Part shown: positions 55,308-63,959 of the stretch, piece after piece
Layout: each line of letters starts with the position of its first letter
Position numbering within the stretch: position 1 is the stretch's first letter
Origin: Dokdonella koreensis DS-123
GTDB lineage: Bacteria > Pseudomonadota > Gammaproteobacteria > Xanthomonadales > Rhodanobacteraceae
DNA: 64,000 bases
NCBI RefSeq assembly: GCF_001632775.1
Contig: NZ_CP015249.1
Coordinates: 848,686-912,685, forward strand
Direction of reading: 5' to 3'
Translations under genes and position numbers: made by a program
The notes under the pieces: model-generated
What the model saw: only the letters and a program-made list of their open reading frames with translations
What the model was told of the DNA's origin: nothing
The model's database searches: none

Positions 55308-56005
55308 ACGTGCGCGCCGCCGAAATGGCCACCCGGGTCCTGCTGGGCATCTGCGCCCTGTTCGGGGCTTTGCTGCTGGTGCTCTACGCCGGCTACGGCC
55401 GCGGCTACGGCTGGCTGAGCGACAACGAAGGCCCGCGCAAGCTGGCCGCCGGCACGATCGATCGCGCCCCGTTCGTCCCGCCGCCGCTGACCACGTTCGC
55501 CGCGATCGACCAGCGTCCGCTGTTCAACGAGGACCGCCGGCCCTCCGCGGTCGAGGCCGTGGCGTCTTCGGACGCCCCGCCCGAGGTCCCGCTGAACATC
55601 CAGCTGACCGGAGTCATCGTCACGCCGGAGACGCGGATCGCCCTGATTACCGACAAGGCACGGAACCTGTCGTTGTCGCTCAAGGTCGGAATGCCGCTGG
55701 AAGGCGACCAGGCCAGCTGGACGCTGATCGAGGTCAACCCTCGCTCCGTGGTGTTCCAGAGCATCAACAACGAACGCAGCGAGGTCGAGCTGGAAGTCGC
55801 CGGCACGGTGACGCCGCCGCCGAACATGCGGACTCCCGGAGGCACGCCGCCGCCGGGGAACACCCGGCCGCCACCACCGGGGGCGCAGCAGCCGGCGCAG
55901 GCCGGCAACAGCAACGAAGACCTGGCCAAGCGCATCGAGGCGCGCCGGCGCCAGATGCGGGAAGAGGCCGAAAAGCTGCGGCAGCAGGCCGATGAGAAGA
56001 AATGA
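55304..56005 (+). CDS. gspN: type II secretion protein GspN (XpsN, GspC-like role)
   Basis: The 233-residue protein has one membrane helix (VLLGICALFGALLLVLYAGY), then a periplasmic domain like the homology region of GspC (RPLFNEDRRPS; LNIQLTGVIVTPETRIALIT; VGMPLEGDQASWTLIEVNPR), a Pro-rich linker and a charged, probably coiled-coil tail (KRIEARRRQMREEAEKLRQQ). In Xanthomonas, XpsN connects the platform with the secretin XpsD and takes the place of GspC, which is also absent here. Its ATG overlaps the gspM stop. Confidence 0.85.
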   Translation: MNVRAAEMATRVLLGICALFGALLLVLYAGYGRGYGWLSDNEGPRKLAAGTIDRAPFVPPPLTTFAAIDQRPLFNEDRRPSAVEAVASSDAPPEVPLNIQLTGVIVTPETRIALITDKARNLSLSLKVGMPLEGDQASWTLIEVNPRSVVFQSINNERSEVELEVAGTVTPPPNMRTPGGTPPPGNTRPPPPGAQQPAQAGNSNEDLAKRIEARRRQMREEAEKLRQQADEKK

Positions 56006-56141
56006 CGAGGCACGGCGCCGGCGAGGCCGGCCGCCGGACCCACCCGACGCCGCGCCGGTGCTTACCCGCCGGAACCCTCGTGGTCTAGGCTACCGTATGG
56101 CCGATCCGTTTCCGGGGGCGGTCAAGCTGATGGAGAGTGAC

Positions 56142-58436
56142 GTGTTGTTGAAACCGAAGTCCCTGCTGATCGCGCTGTCGCTGGCTTTGCTGGCCGGCTG
56201 CGCCACCACGCCGACTCCGCGCGCCACCGCTCCGGACGATGGTCCGATGACTGCCGACAACGCGATCGCGCCGGTGTCGCCGAGGCACGAGGTCGACGCC
56301 GAGCGTATCGGCGACGGGGCGATCCCGATCAATCCGGACGAAGACGCCAGCCGCCAGCCGCCAAAGCCGGAGATCCAGGTCGGTACCGGGCGCTTCTTCA
56401 ACGAGCAGGCCGCGCGTGGCGCGGGCGCGTCGGTCGCGGGTGAGGGCCAGGTCGTCTTCAACTTCGAGAACCAGCCGATCCAGGCCGTCGTCAAGGCGAT
56501 CCTGGGAGATCTGCTGCAGGAGAACTACATCATCGCGCCCAACGTCGGCGGCAACGTCACGTTCTCGACGTCCAAGCCGATCCGGCCCGAAGACGCGATG
56601 TCCACGCTCGAGACGCTGCTGCAATGGACCGGCAATACGCTGGTCCGCGAAGGCGGCCGCTATACCGTGCTGCAGCTGAAGGACGCGATTCCCGGCAAGC
56701 TCACGCCGCGCATCGCGCCGCCGGACGCCGCGCGCGGCTACGAGCTGCGGGTGTTCCCGCTGCGTTACGTATCGCCTTCGCAGATGGCGAACCTGCTCAA
56801 GCCCTACGCGAAGCCCGAGGCGGTCATCAACGTCGATACCGCGCGCAGCCTGCTGGTCATGGCGGGCACGGCATCGGAACTCGTCAACTACAAGCGCACG
56901 ATCGAGACCTTCGACGTCGACTGGCTCAAGGGCATGTCGATGGGCGTCTACGCGCTGCAGCACCAGGAGGTGGGAAAGATCCTGCCGGAACTGCAGAAGC
57001 TGTTCGGCGCCGAGGGCGAGTCGCCACTGGCCGGCATGTTCCGCTTCATGCCGCTGGAGTCGGTCAACTCGGTCATCGTCATCACGCCGCAGCCCGAATA
57101 TCTCGAGCAGGCCGAGCAGTGGCTGCGGCGCCTGGACACCGGTGCGGCGGAGAACGCCACCCAGCTCTATACCTACGACGTCAAGAACATCAAGGCGGTC
57201 GATCTGGCCGACTACCTCAGCGACATCTTCGGCACCAGCGGTGGCGGCGGCGGCCGGCGCGGCACCTCCGGTTCGGTGGCCCCGGGGCTCAAGCCGGTCA
57301 CGGTCGGTTCGATCGGCGGCGCCGGCGGTTCGTCGATGAGCTACGGCAGCAATCGCCAGAACGCGCAGAGCGAGGCGCCGAAGGCCGAATCGACTCCGCG
57401 CCCGGCCGGCTCCGGCGGTTCCGGCGAAGAGAACAAGATGCGCATCACCGCGATCGAGGAGAACAACCAGCTGCTCGTCATGGCGACGCCGGCCGAGTGG
57501 GACTCGGTGCAGGCGGCGATCCGCAAGCTCGACATCGCACCGCTGCAGGTGCACATCGAGACCAAGATCCTCGAGGTCAGCCTGGACGGCGACCTGCAGT
57601 ACGGCGTGCAGTGGTGGTTCGCGGGCTTGCAGGGCGAGGGCTATCCGAACGGCGAGCCCTATGTGCGCACCCATGATCGCCAGCGTGGCCTGATCGGCGA
57701 TGCCGGTCCGGCCGCCGGCTCCTCGACGATCTTCTGGTCCTACCTCAACAGCAAGTTCCAGGTCGCATTGAGCGCGCTGCAGTCCAGCGGCGTCGCCAAG
57801 GTGTTGTCGGCACCGTCGCTGGTCGTGACGAACAACCAGGAAGCGCAGATCAACGTCGGTCAGCAGATCCCGGTCCAGCAGACCTTCTATACCGGCTACA
57901 CCGTGCCGACCACGGGAACCAACAACACGCCGACCACGACGAACTCCGGCTACGGCACCGTGCAGTACCTCAACACCGGCATCATCCTGCAGGTCAAGCC
58001 GCGCGTGAATCCGGGCGGCCTGGTCTACATGGAGGTCTCGCAGGAGGTCAGCAATCCCGGCACGCCGACCGCCAACGGCAACCCGCCGATCAACCAGCGC
58101 CAGCTGCAGACCCAGATCGCCGTGCAGAGCGGAGAATCGGTGCTGCTGGGCGGGTTGATCTCGGAGAACTCGCAGGAAGGCGAATCCAACGTTCCGGGCC
58201 TCAGCAAGATCCCGCTGCTCGGAAAACTGTTCGGCAATACCCAGAAGAGGCGTCAGCGCACCGAGCTGATCGTCGTGATCACGCCCCAGGTGATCGCCAA
58301 CAGCCAGGATGCCCGTACCGTCACGGACGAGTACCGGCGCCAGTTCGAATCGCTGCGGCCGCTGCCCAAGTCCAACGTCACGGTGGAGCCGCTGCGGCCG
58401 GCAGCCGAGACGGGGCCGGTTCCCGAGCGTCCCTAG
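56142..58436 (+). CDS. gspD: type II secretion outer-membrane secretin GspD (XpsD)
   Basis: GspD forms the outer-membrane channel. The 764-residue protein has a lipoprotein signal peptide with LLAGC (Cys20), N0-N3 domains (VFNFENQPIQAVVKAILGDL; YELRVFPLRYVSPSQMANLL), a long Gly/Ser-rich insert after N3 start (TSGGGGGRRGTSGSVAPG to GSGGSGEENK), and the C-terminal secretin domain with VPGLSKIPLLGKLFG and ELIVVITPQVI. The GTG at 56142 is preferred because GGAG (56132-56135) lies six bases before it; an ATG at 56130 and a frame further upstream are less likely. It is the last secretion gene, as in Xanthomonas. Confidence 0.95.
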   Translation: MLLKPKSLLIALSLALLAGCATTPTPRATAPDDGPMTADNAIAPVSPRHEVDAERIGDGAIPINPDEDASRQPPKPEIQVGTGRFFNEQAARGAGASVAGEGQVVFNFENQPIQAVVKAILGDLLQENYIIAPNVGGNVTFSTSKPIRPEDAMSTLETLLQWTGNTLVREGGRYTVLQLKDAIPGKLTPRIAPPDAARGYELRVFPLRYVSPSQMANLLKPYAKPEAVINVDTARSLLVMAGTASELVNYKRTIETFDVDWLKGMSMGVYALQHQEVGKILPELQKLFGAEGESPLAGMFRFMPLESVNSVIVITPQPEYLEQAEQWLRRLDTGAAENATQLYTYDVKNIKAVDLADYLSDIFGTSGGGGGRRGTSGSVAPGLKPVTVGSIGGAGGSSMSYGSNRQNAQSEAPKAESTPRPAGSGGSGEENKMRITAIEENNQLLVMATPAEWDSVQAAIRKLDIAPLQVHIETKILEVSLDGDLQYGVQWWFAGLQGEGYPNGEPYVRTHDRQRGLIGDAGPAAGSSTIFWSYLNSKFQVALSALQSSGVAKVLSAPSLVVTNNQEAQINVGQQIPVQQTFYTGYTVPTTGTNNTPTTTNSGYGTVQYLNTGIILQVKPRVNPGGLVYMEVSQEVSNPGTPTANGNPPINQRQLQTQIAVQSGESVLLGGLISENSQEGESNVPGLSKIPLLGKLFGNTQKRRQRTELIVVITPQVIANSQDARTVTDEYRRQFESLRPLPKSNVTVEPLRPAAETGPVPERP

Positions 58437-58589
58437 GCGGCCGGATTGAACCGGCGCGCCGCGCCGATGTCCTAGCGTCGGCTTCGCATTCGCCGGCGCC
58501 GGGAGCTCCACGCAGGGGCGATGCGGATTTCGCGCAGGTGCGCCGTGTTTCACGGCGGCCGGCCATCATCGATAGAAAAGGACTCGTAC

Positions 58590-59033
58590 ATGAGCATTGA
58601 TTTCAAGACCCTTCGCTTGCAGGGCTTGCTGGGACTCCTCGCCATCGCTGCCTTGCTGGTCGGGGGCTGTGCATCCTCCGGAATCAAGGGCGGCGTATCC
58701 GTCGACGCGATCGATACGCTGTCGGTGCAGCGCTGGGAGTACCTGATCAAGCGACAGGCGGACAAGGCCTACGACCTCCTCTCGCCCGGGTATCGCAGCA
58801 CGCGTACGCGTGAAGCCTATGCGGCAGCGATGAACTCGCGCCCGATCGGCTGGAAGAAGGTCACTTTCGTCAGGAAGGAATGCGAGGCCGATCGCTGCAG
58901 CGTCTTTCTGCTCGTCGACCACACGATCCGGCTGCCCGGCCTGGGTGTCGGCAAGTCCCAGGAAGCCTTTGCTCCGATACGCGAAACGTGGATCCGCTCC
59001 GGCGGGCGTTGGTACTATCTTCCGGCCAACTGA
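58590..59033 (+). CDS. lipoprotein of unknown function downstream of gspD
   Basis: A 147-residue lipoprotein with a signal peptide and lipobox VGGC (Cys27). The mature domain of about 120 residues (VQRWEYLIKRQADKAYDLLS, GYRSTRTREAYAAAM, FVRKECEADRCSVFLLVDHT, ETWIRSGGRWYYLPAN) has the order of helices and strands of an NTF2-like fold, and a Cys pair that could form a disulfide. Function is unknown. AAGGA (58577-58581) supports the ATG. It follows gspD after 150 bases and may be part of the secretion-linked transcript or separate. Confidence 0.8.
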   Translation: MSIDFKTLRLQGLLGLLAIAALLVGGCASSGIKGGVSVDAIDTLSVQRWEYLIKRQADKAYDLLSPGYRSTRTREAYAAAMNSRPIGWKKVTFVRKECEADRCSVFLLVDHTIRLPGLGVGKSQEAFAPIRETWIRSGGRWYYLPAN

Positions 59034-59055
59034 TCTGGCTTAACTGATTGATTTA

Positions 59056-59120
59056 GCTGCCATAAGAGAAGGTTCCGGCTGGGGATTGCATGCCACTTTC
59101 CTTTGCCTTAACATGGCAGC
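59056..59120. promoter_or_regulatory. promoter of the surface-protein gene framed by an 8-bp inverted repeat
   Basis: TTGCAT (59086-59091) and TAACAT (59109-59114) are 17 bases apart and form a good promoter. GCTGCCAT (59056-59063) lies upstream, and its perfect inverse ATGGCAGC (59113-59120) overlaps the -10 region, so a regulator could bind both sides of the promoter. The leader would be about 100 bases. Confidence 0.5.
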
Positions 59121-59222
59121 GCTGTTGCCCAGTCCCGATAGCGGCAGTCGGGGAGTCGCTGATGGCCGGCGCGGGATTGGTGAAAGCAAAAAAGCCCTGT
59201 GGTCCTAATTAGGAGTGTTGTG

Positions 59223-60689
59223 ATGAAGAAGAACAGCTTGACGACTGCTGTGATCGCCGGCATCGCCGGCGTCGCAGGCTTCGCGAGCCTGGCCAACGCC
59301 GTCGACCTGAATCCCGATGGTCTCGGCCAGGTTCTGCTCTACCCGTACTACACGGTCGAGAAGGGTCAGCAGACCTATCTGTCGGTCGTCAACACGACCA
59401 GCACCGGCAAGGCCGTCAAGGTCCGCTTCCTGGAAGGCTACAACAGCCGCGAAGTCCTCGACTTCAACCTGTGGCTGTCGCGCTACGACGTGTGGACCGC
59501 GACGATCTTCGCGCTGGACGACGTGTTCGACGACCAGGGCGACGGTGCGGCCATCCTGACCCGCGACAAGAGCTGCACCTCGCCGATGTTCAGCGAGGGT
59601 GACGGCACGGTGGGCGGTGCGCCGTACACGAAGTTCCGTTCGTTCGCCTACGCCGGTGACGGCGGCCCGCAGACGATCACGCGTACGCGTGAAGGTCATT
59701 TCGAGATCATCGAAATGGCGACGCTGACCGGTCCGACCAACAGCGCCATCACGCACAACAACGGCAACACGCCGGGTGGTTGCGGCACGGTGCGTAACCT
59801 CAATGCGGCCAACGCCGACATGAGCGCTCCGTCCGGTGGTCTGTTCGGTGGTGGTGCGGTCGCCAACGTCGCTCAGGGTACGTACTTCTCGTTCAATGCC
59901 GACGCTCTGGAAGGCTGGCGTGCAGCTCCGCTGTTCACCGGTACCGACAACCTGCGTCCGGCGCTCGACGATGCGATCGATGCCAGCGGCGACTCCGCCA
60001 CGGCGTTCGTGGCGCTGGGTACCTCGATTTCGACCAGCGTCTATGCTGCCAACCGCGCCATCGACGCCGTCAGCGCCACGCTGACCGCCAACGCGATCTA
60101 CAACGAGTATGTCGTGTCCCCGGCGATCGGTGCGAACTCGGACTGGGTTGTCACCTTCCCGACCAAGCGCTTCTACGTGGATCCGCTGATGGTCGTCGCT
60201 CCGGCCGTTGCTCCGGTGCAGCCGTTCGTCCAGCGCTTCACCGCGCCGGGCGTCTCGTGCGTCGAGGTCGGCATCAGCATCTACGACCGCGAAGAAGTCA
60301 CCACGACTGCCGGTTCGTCGGGCTGGTCGCCGCCGCCTCCGGGTGCTCCGCCGTCGTCGCTGTGCCGTGAAACCAACGTCATCAGCTTCCTCGACGTCAC
60401 GACCGCCCCGACCGCTTCCGGCGTTCTCGGTTCGAAGCTCGTCACCAACATCCGCCCGACCGTCGGTGCGGAAGGCTGGGTCAAGCTGAACCTGAACCCG
60501 GGTTCGGAGCCGCATGCTCTGCGTGCGTCGCTGAACGGCAACGTCTATCACGGCCTGCCGGTCACCGGTTTCTGGGCGAACAACCTCGTCAACGAGAACG
60601 TGTCCGACGGTGTGATGTCGAACTACTCGGGCGTGTACCGTCATCGTGCAAGCCGGAGCTGCACGGCTGGCGAGAGCACCTGCTCGTAA
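59223..60689 (+). CDS. exported surface protein, probably highly expressed
   Basis: The 488-residue protein has a signal peptide (MKKNSLTTAVIAGIAGVAGF, cleaved after ANA). The mature start VDLNPDGLGQVLLYPYYTV, then LSVVNTTSTGKAVKVRFLEG and REVLDFNLWLSRYDVWTA, recalls a family of cell-surface proteins seen in Xanthomonadales and marine gammaproteobacteria; function is unknown. There are six Cys and no C-terminal sorting signal or membrane helix. Codons such as GGT, GCT and CGT are used more than in neighbouring genes, which suggests high expression. AGGAG (59211-59215) precedes the ATG. A strong promoter and a classical terminator enclose it, so it is a monocistronic unit. Confidence 0.8.
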   Translation: MKKNSLTTAVIAGIAGVAGFASLANAVDLNPDGLGQVLLYPYYTVEKGQQTYLSVVNTTSTGKAVKVRFLEGYNSREVLDFNLWLSRYDVWTATIFALDDVFDDQGDGAAILTRDKSCTSPMFSEGDGTVGGAPYTKFRSFAYAGDGGPQTITRTREGHFEIIEMATLTGPTNSAITHNNGNTPGGCGTVRNLNAANADMSAPSGGLFGGGAVANVAQGTYFSFNADALEGWRAAPLFTGTDNLRPALDDAIDASGDSATAFVALGTSISTSVYAANRAIDAVSATLTANAIYNEYVVSPAIGANSDWVVTFPTKRFYVDPLMVVAPAVAPVQPFVQRFTAPGVSCVEVGISIYDREEVTTTAGSSGWSPPPPGAPPSSLCRETNVISFLDVTTAPTASGVLGSKLVTNIRPTVGAEGWVKLNLNPGSEPHALRASLNGNVYHGLPVTGFWANNLVNENVSDGVMSNYSGVYRHRASRSCTAGESTCS

Positions 60690-60711
60690 GAGACAGTGCG
60701 TGTAGTATCAG

Positions 60712-60742
60712 AAAAGAGGGGGCGCAAGCCCCCTCTTTTTTT
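60712..60742 (+). terminator. rho-independent terminator after the surface-protein gene
   Basis: AGAGGGGGC (60715-60723) pairs with GCCCCCTCT (60728-60736) around a GCAA tetraloop, followed by a run of seven T (60736-60742). This is the clearest intrinsic terminator in the window. Confidence 0.9.
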
Positions 60743-60804
60743 ATTGCGCGCTTGGAATGCGCGGATTTAACGACGAATTTGCACTTCTGTGCATAGGAAC
60801 GCAC

Positions 60805-60810
60805 TACAAT
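60805..60810 (+). promoter_or_regulatory. -10-like TACAAT before the frameshifted exported protein
   Basis: TACAAT (60805-60810) lies 37 bases upstream of the ATG at 60842 and right after the terminator of the previous gene. No convincing -35 at 16-18 bases is seen. Confidence 0.35.
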
Positions 60811-60841
60811 CCCACCGCTTATGCCCAGGGAAGCTTCTGAA

Positions 60842-61995
60842 ATGCCCTCCACATCTCGATTGGTACGCTGGTCCTTTTCCTTCCTCCCGCTAGCCCTGGT
60901 CTTTTCGCCCTTGGCTCACGCTCAGACGGTCATCGAATTGACCGATCCTTCGCAGCCGGCCAATCCGTGCATATTCACGACGAATGGAAACGGTGTCACC
61001 GCCGATCCGGCGACGGGACACTTGCGGGCGACCGGGGCGTTCGGAACCAACTGCCAAACGGCTCCGCTGCCGGTACCGTCGATCAACCCGGGGCCGGCAA
61101 ACTGGGTGTTGCCGTCCGGTTGGGCAATCGGTGCCTCGGCGCAAGTGCAATGGGCGGCGGCTAATGCCGACCTGTGTACCTACGACGGCAGCAGCATTCC
61201 GGCAGGACAAAGTGCTGGTTGGCCGTGGCCGGCATCGGGTGTCGCCTGCAATTCCACGTCGAGTTGCGCAACCCCCCACAATCTGACGCTGACGCCTGCC
61301 GTCGCGGGAAACTACCATTTCCGGTTGAACTGCACCTATAACGGGAATGTCCAGACTGCGGCTGTCTCGGAGATTTCGGCGAATGTCACGGCTGCGCCGG
61401 AAGGGTGTGCGGCTCCGACCGGATGGACGCGTGTTACCCAAGGCTTTGTTCGCTATCAATCGGGCGATGGCCCGCGCTTGGCATCGCCGACGACTCAATG
61501 GGGACATGTCTGGGGCAGCGTTCCTCCGCGCCGGGTACGTTCAACCCATGGCCGTACCTCGGCGGCAACATGGTCGGCGTCGAATTCGGCGGCAAACAGT
61601 ATGTTGCGCTGGAATTCACGCCCAATAGAACAGGCAGCTTCTGGCTCACCGGCAGCTCGACGGCGTTCCAGCACTACGGCGGTGGCGGAAACGGCATCTC
61701 GGCCAGCATCAGCAAGCGATGCGGCGACTTCACGTCCACACCGGGTCCCACATCACCGACTCCGACGGGATGCTGGTTCAACAACCTGGGCCCGTCGGGG
61801 CATATCTCCTACTCGATCGTGACCGGCAACTACGAATGCAAGCTACAGCTGGGTGAGACCTACTATCTGAACATGGTCTACACGCCGCTGCCGATCACGA
61901 GTGAGTCCAGATCCGAATGCGCGGCGGGCGGTTGCCGCATGCAGTATCAGAACAACTGCCCGGGCAGTGTTGACTGCGGATCGGTCAGTCCGTAG
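60842..61995 (+). pseudogene. exported protein interrupted by a frameshift near 61520-61531
   Basis: The gene starts MPSTSRLVRWSFSFLPLALV with a signal peptide cleaved near AHA-QT. The first reading frame is protein-like until TQWGHVWG; the sequence then makes sense only in the next frame (APGTFNPWPYLGGNMVGVEF, QYVALEFTPNRTGSFWLTGS) up to the stop at 61995. A single missing base at about GTTCCTCCGCG (61520-61530) would restore one protein of about 385 residues. It may be a real frameshift mutation, a sequencing error, or a programmed shift. The protein has many Cys and Asn/Gly/Pro, no family I recognise, and lower GC than neighbours, so it may be acquired. Confidence 0.7.
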
Positions 61996-62034
61996 CAGCG
62001 ACGCGCTCATCAGTTTCGGATAGCTCCACAGACC

Positions 62035-62073
62035 AACGCCGCCCTGGTTGCATTCAGGGCGGCGTTGCTTTTC
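62035..62073 (+). terminator. intrinsic terminator after the frameshifted gene
   Basis: A 12-base perfect stem (62035-62046 with 62055-62066, AACGCCGCCCTG core) with an 8-base loop is followed by GCTTTTC. It lies 40 bases after the stop at 61995 and just before the next gene. Confidence 0.75.
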
Positions 62074-62094
62074 GGCGAGAGTGGAATACAGGTA

Positions 62095-63003
62095 ATGAAG
62101 ACGCTGCTGTTCCTGTTGCTAATGTCCACCGGCATCTCGATGGCACATGCACTGCCTGCGCATGTGATCGTCCAGCAGAGTGGTGTCGAAGTGACGGTCA
62201 AGGATGTCGATCAATTCGCCCAGACGATTCCGGAAAAGGACCGGGCGGCCTTCTTCGACAGCCCGAAGCGGATCGAGCAGGTCCTGCAGAATCTTCTGAC
62301 CCAGAAGCTGGTCGTCCAGGACGTTCGTCGCCAGGAAGCAGATCCCATCCTGTTGAGTCAGATCGACAAGGACCCGGCCGGCACCTATCGCAGGCAGCTG
62401 GAGCGGGTTCGGGACTCGGATGTCCCCGATATGACGGTGCTCGCCGAGGAAATGTACGCGGCGAATCGGTCCGACTATGTCGTCGCCGGTCGAATCGACG
62501 TGCAGTACCTGAAGGCTTCGGTGGAAGCCGAAAAGGAGCGCGGGAAGCCCAAGCCGGAGAGCCTTGCAGCGGCCAAGGCCACGATGAACCGCCTTCGTGC
62601 ACAGATTCAATCCGATGTGCGGCAGTTCGACGCGATCTACGGCACACCCGAGCAGCATGGCGTCGAGGCTGGGACGCTGGAAGATGCAGCTGGATCGGAA
62701 CACTATCCAGACGCGACGCGGGCCGCGGCGCGAAGTCTCAAAGCGCCGAGTGATGTATCGGCAGTGGTGGAAGAGGTGGGAGGGATCTATATCCTCAAGG
62801 CGGTCGTGCGCGAGCCCGATCGACAGCTCACTTTCGATGAGGTCAAGGATTCCATCCTCGAAGCGAAGCGCACCGAGTACGTGAAGCAGCGGATCGACGA
62901 GTATCTAGGTAGCCTGCGCACGACGCCCATGGAGTTCAATCCGGAAGCGATTGCTTCCTTGCGCACCCGCTATGCGAATGGTGCGCAAGCCCTCGGGCAG
63001 TAG
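62095..63003 (+). CDS. parvulin-like peptidyl-prolyl isomerase (SurA/PpiC type)
   Basis: The 302-residue protein has a signal peptide (MKTLLFLLLMSTGISMAHAL), an N-terminal SurA_N-like helical region (RIEQVLQNLLTQKLVVQDVR) and a C-terminal region that fits a parvulin PPIase: RIDVQYLKASVEAEK, a loop, YPDATRAAARSLKAPSDVSA and VVEEVGGIYILKAVVREPD. It would assist folding of exported proteins in the periplasm. Family assignment is by pattern and not certain; the central part is more divergent than in SurA. The ATG at 62095 is the first after a terminator; it has a weak ribosome site. Confidence 0.7.
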   Translation: MKTLLFLLLMSTGISMAHALPAHVIVQQSGVEVTVKDVDQFAQTIPEKDRAAFFDSPKRIEQVLQNLLTQKLVVQDVRRQEADPILLSQIDKDPAGTYRRQLERVRDSDVPDMTVLAEEMYAANRSDYVVAGRIDVQYLKASVEAEKERGKPKPESLAAAKATMNRLRAQIQSDVRQFDAIYGTPEQHGVEAGTLEDAAGSEHYPDATRAAARSLKAPSDVSAVVEEVGGIYILKAVVREPDRQLTFDEVKDSILEAKRTEYVKQRIDEYLGSLRTTPMEFNPEAIASLRTRYANGAQALGQ

Positions 63004-63011
63004 CCGGTCGC

Positions 63012-63872
63012 GTGCAGGTTGGGCCGAGCGTGTCGGAGCGAAGAAGATCCAGCCCCCCTGACAGGGCCTCTTTCAGATCGGGAGCTCCCAGAGCAGTGCA
63101 TCGTCGAACATTCGCGCTGGCGGTCGAGTTCCTCCGTCGCGAGCTGCGCAACCGGTTCGCGGGCAGCTTCAGCGGCGGTCTGTGGGCCCTGGTACAACCG
63201 CTCGTCCAGCTCGCCGTCTATTCGTTCGTCTTCGTGCACGTCTTCAAGGCGCGCCTGCCGGGGGCCGACGCGCCCGGGTTCGTGCCTTTCCTGGTGACGG
63301 CGCTGTGGCCGTGGACGGCGTTCTCCGAGGCGCTGCTGCGGTCTACGACGGCGATCCAGGAGAACGCCGCGCTGATCGGCAAGATCGCCTTGCCGCGGCA
63401 GGTCTTCGTGTTCGCGGCTGCCGCATCCAGCTTCCTCATCCATACGGCCGGGTTCGTCGCCATCGTCCTGATCCTGAAGCTTCTCGGATACCGGATCGAC
63501 CTGCTGGGCCTGCTGCCGGCACTCGCCCTGTACCTGCCGCTGTTCGCCCTGGCGGTCGGTATCGCGTTGGTGCTTTCCGCGTTGCAGGTCTTCGTGCGCG
63601 ACCTGATCCAGGCGCTGGGGCAACTGCTGATGCTGATGATGTTCGCGGCGCCGGTTTTCTATGCGCGCGAATCGCTGCCCGAGGCGTACCGGCATTGGCT
63701 GGACCTCAATCCCTTCACGTTCTACGCGGAAAGCTTCCGCAGCCTGCTGCTGGGATACGGTCACCTGGACCTTGGCCGACTGCTCGTGGCGATCGTGGTC
63801 GCCGGGCTGGTGCTGGCCATCGGCAGCTTCGTCTTTCGGCGGCTGAACCGGCATTTCGAGGATTTCCTCTGA
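63012..63872 (+). CDS. ABC-2 type export permease (polysaccharide/LPS exporter, Wzm-like)
   Basis: The protein (up to 286 residues) has six membrane helices in the order of ABC-2 permeases that export polysaccharides, such as Wzm and KpsM: a basic lead (VEFLRRELRNRFAGSFSGGL), LWALVQPLVQLAVYSFVFVH, ENAALIGKIALPRQVFVFAA and YRHWLDLNPFTFYAESFRSL. The start is uncertain: GTG codons at 63012, 63030 and 63096 are all in frame; the last gives the family N-terminus but a poor ribosome site. It probably works with an ATPase encoded beyond the window. Confidence 0.85.
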   Translation: MQVGPSVSERRRSSPPDRASFRSGAPRAVHRRTFALAVEFLRRELRNRFAGSFSGGLWALVQPLVQLAVYSFVFVHVFKARLPGADAPGFVPFLVTALWPWTAFSEALLRSTTAIQENAALIGKIALPRQVFVFAAAASSFLIHTAGFVAIVLILKLLGYRIDLLGLLPALALYLPLFALAVGIALVLSALQVFVRDLIQALGQLLMLMMFAAPVFYARESLPEAYRHWLDLNPFTFYAESFRSLLLGYGHLDLGRLLVAIVVAGLVLAIGSFVFRRLNRHFEDFL

Positions 63873-63959
63873 GGCCATGGCGTCGAATCATGCCGCTCCG
63901 GAGAACCTCCGCAGAAAGCTCGGCGCTATAGTGCGTCCGGTCCTCAGGAACCTCGTTCC

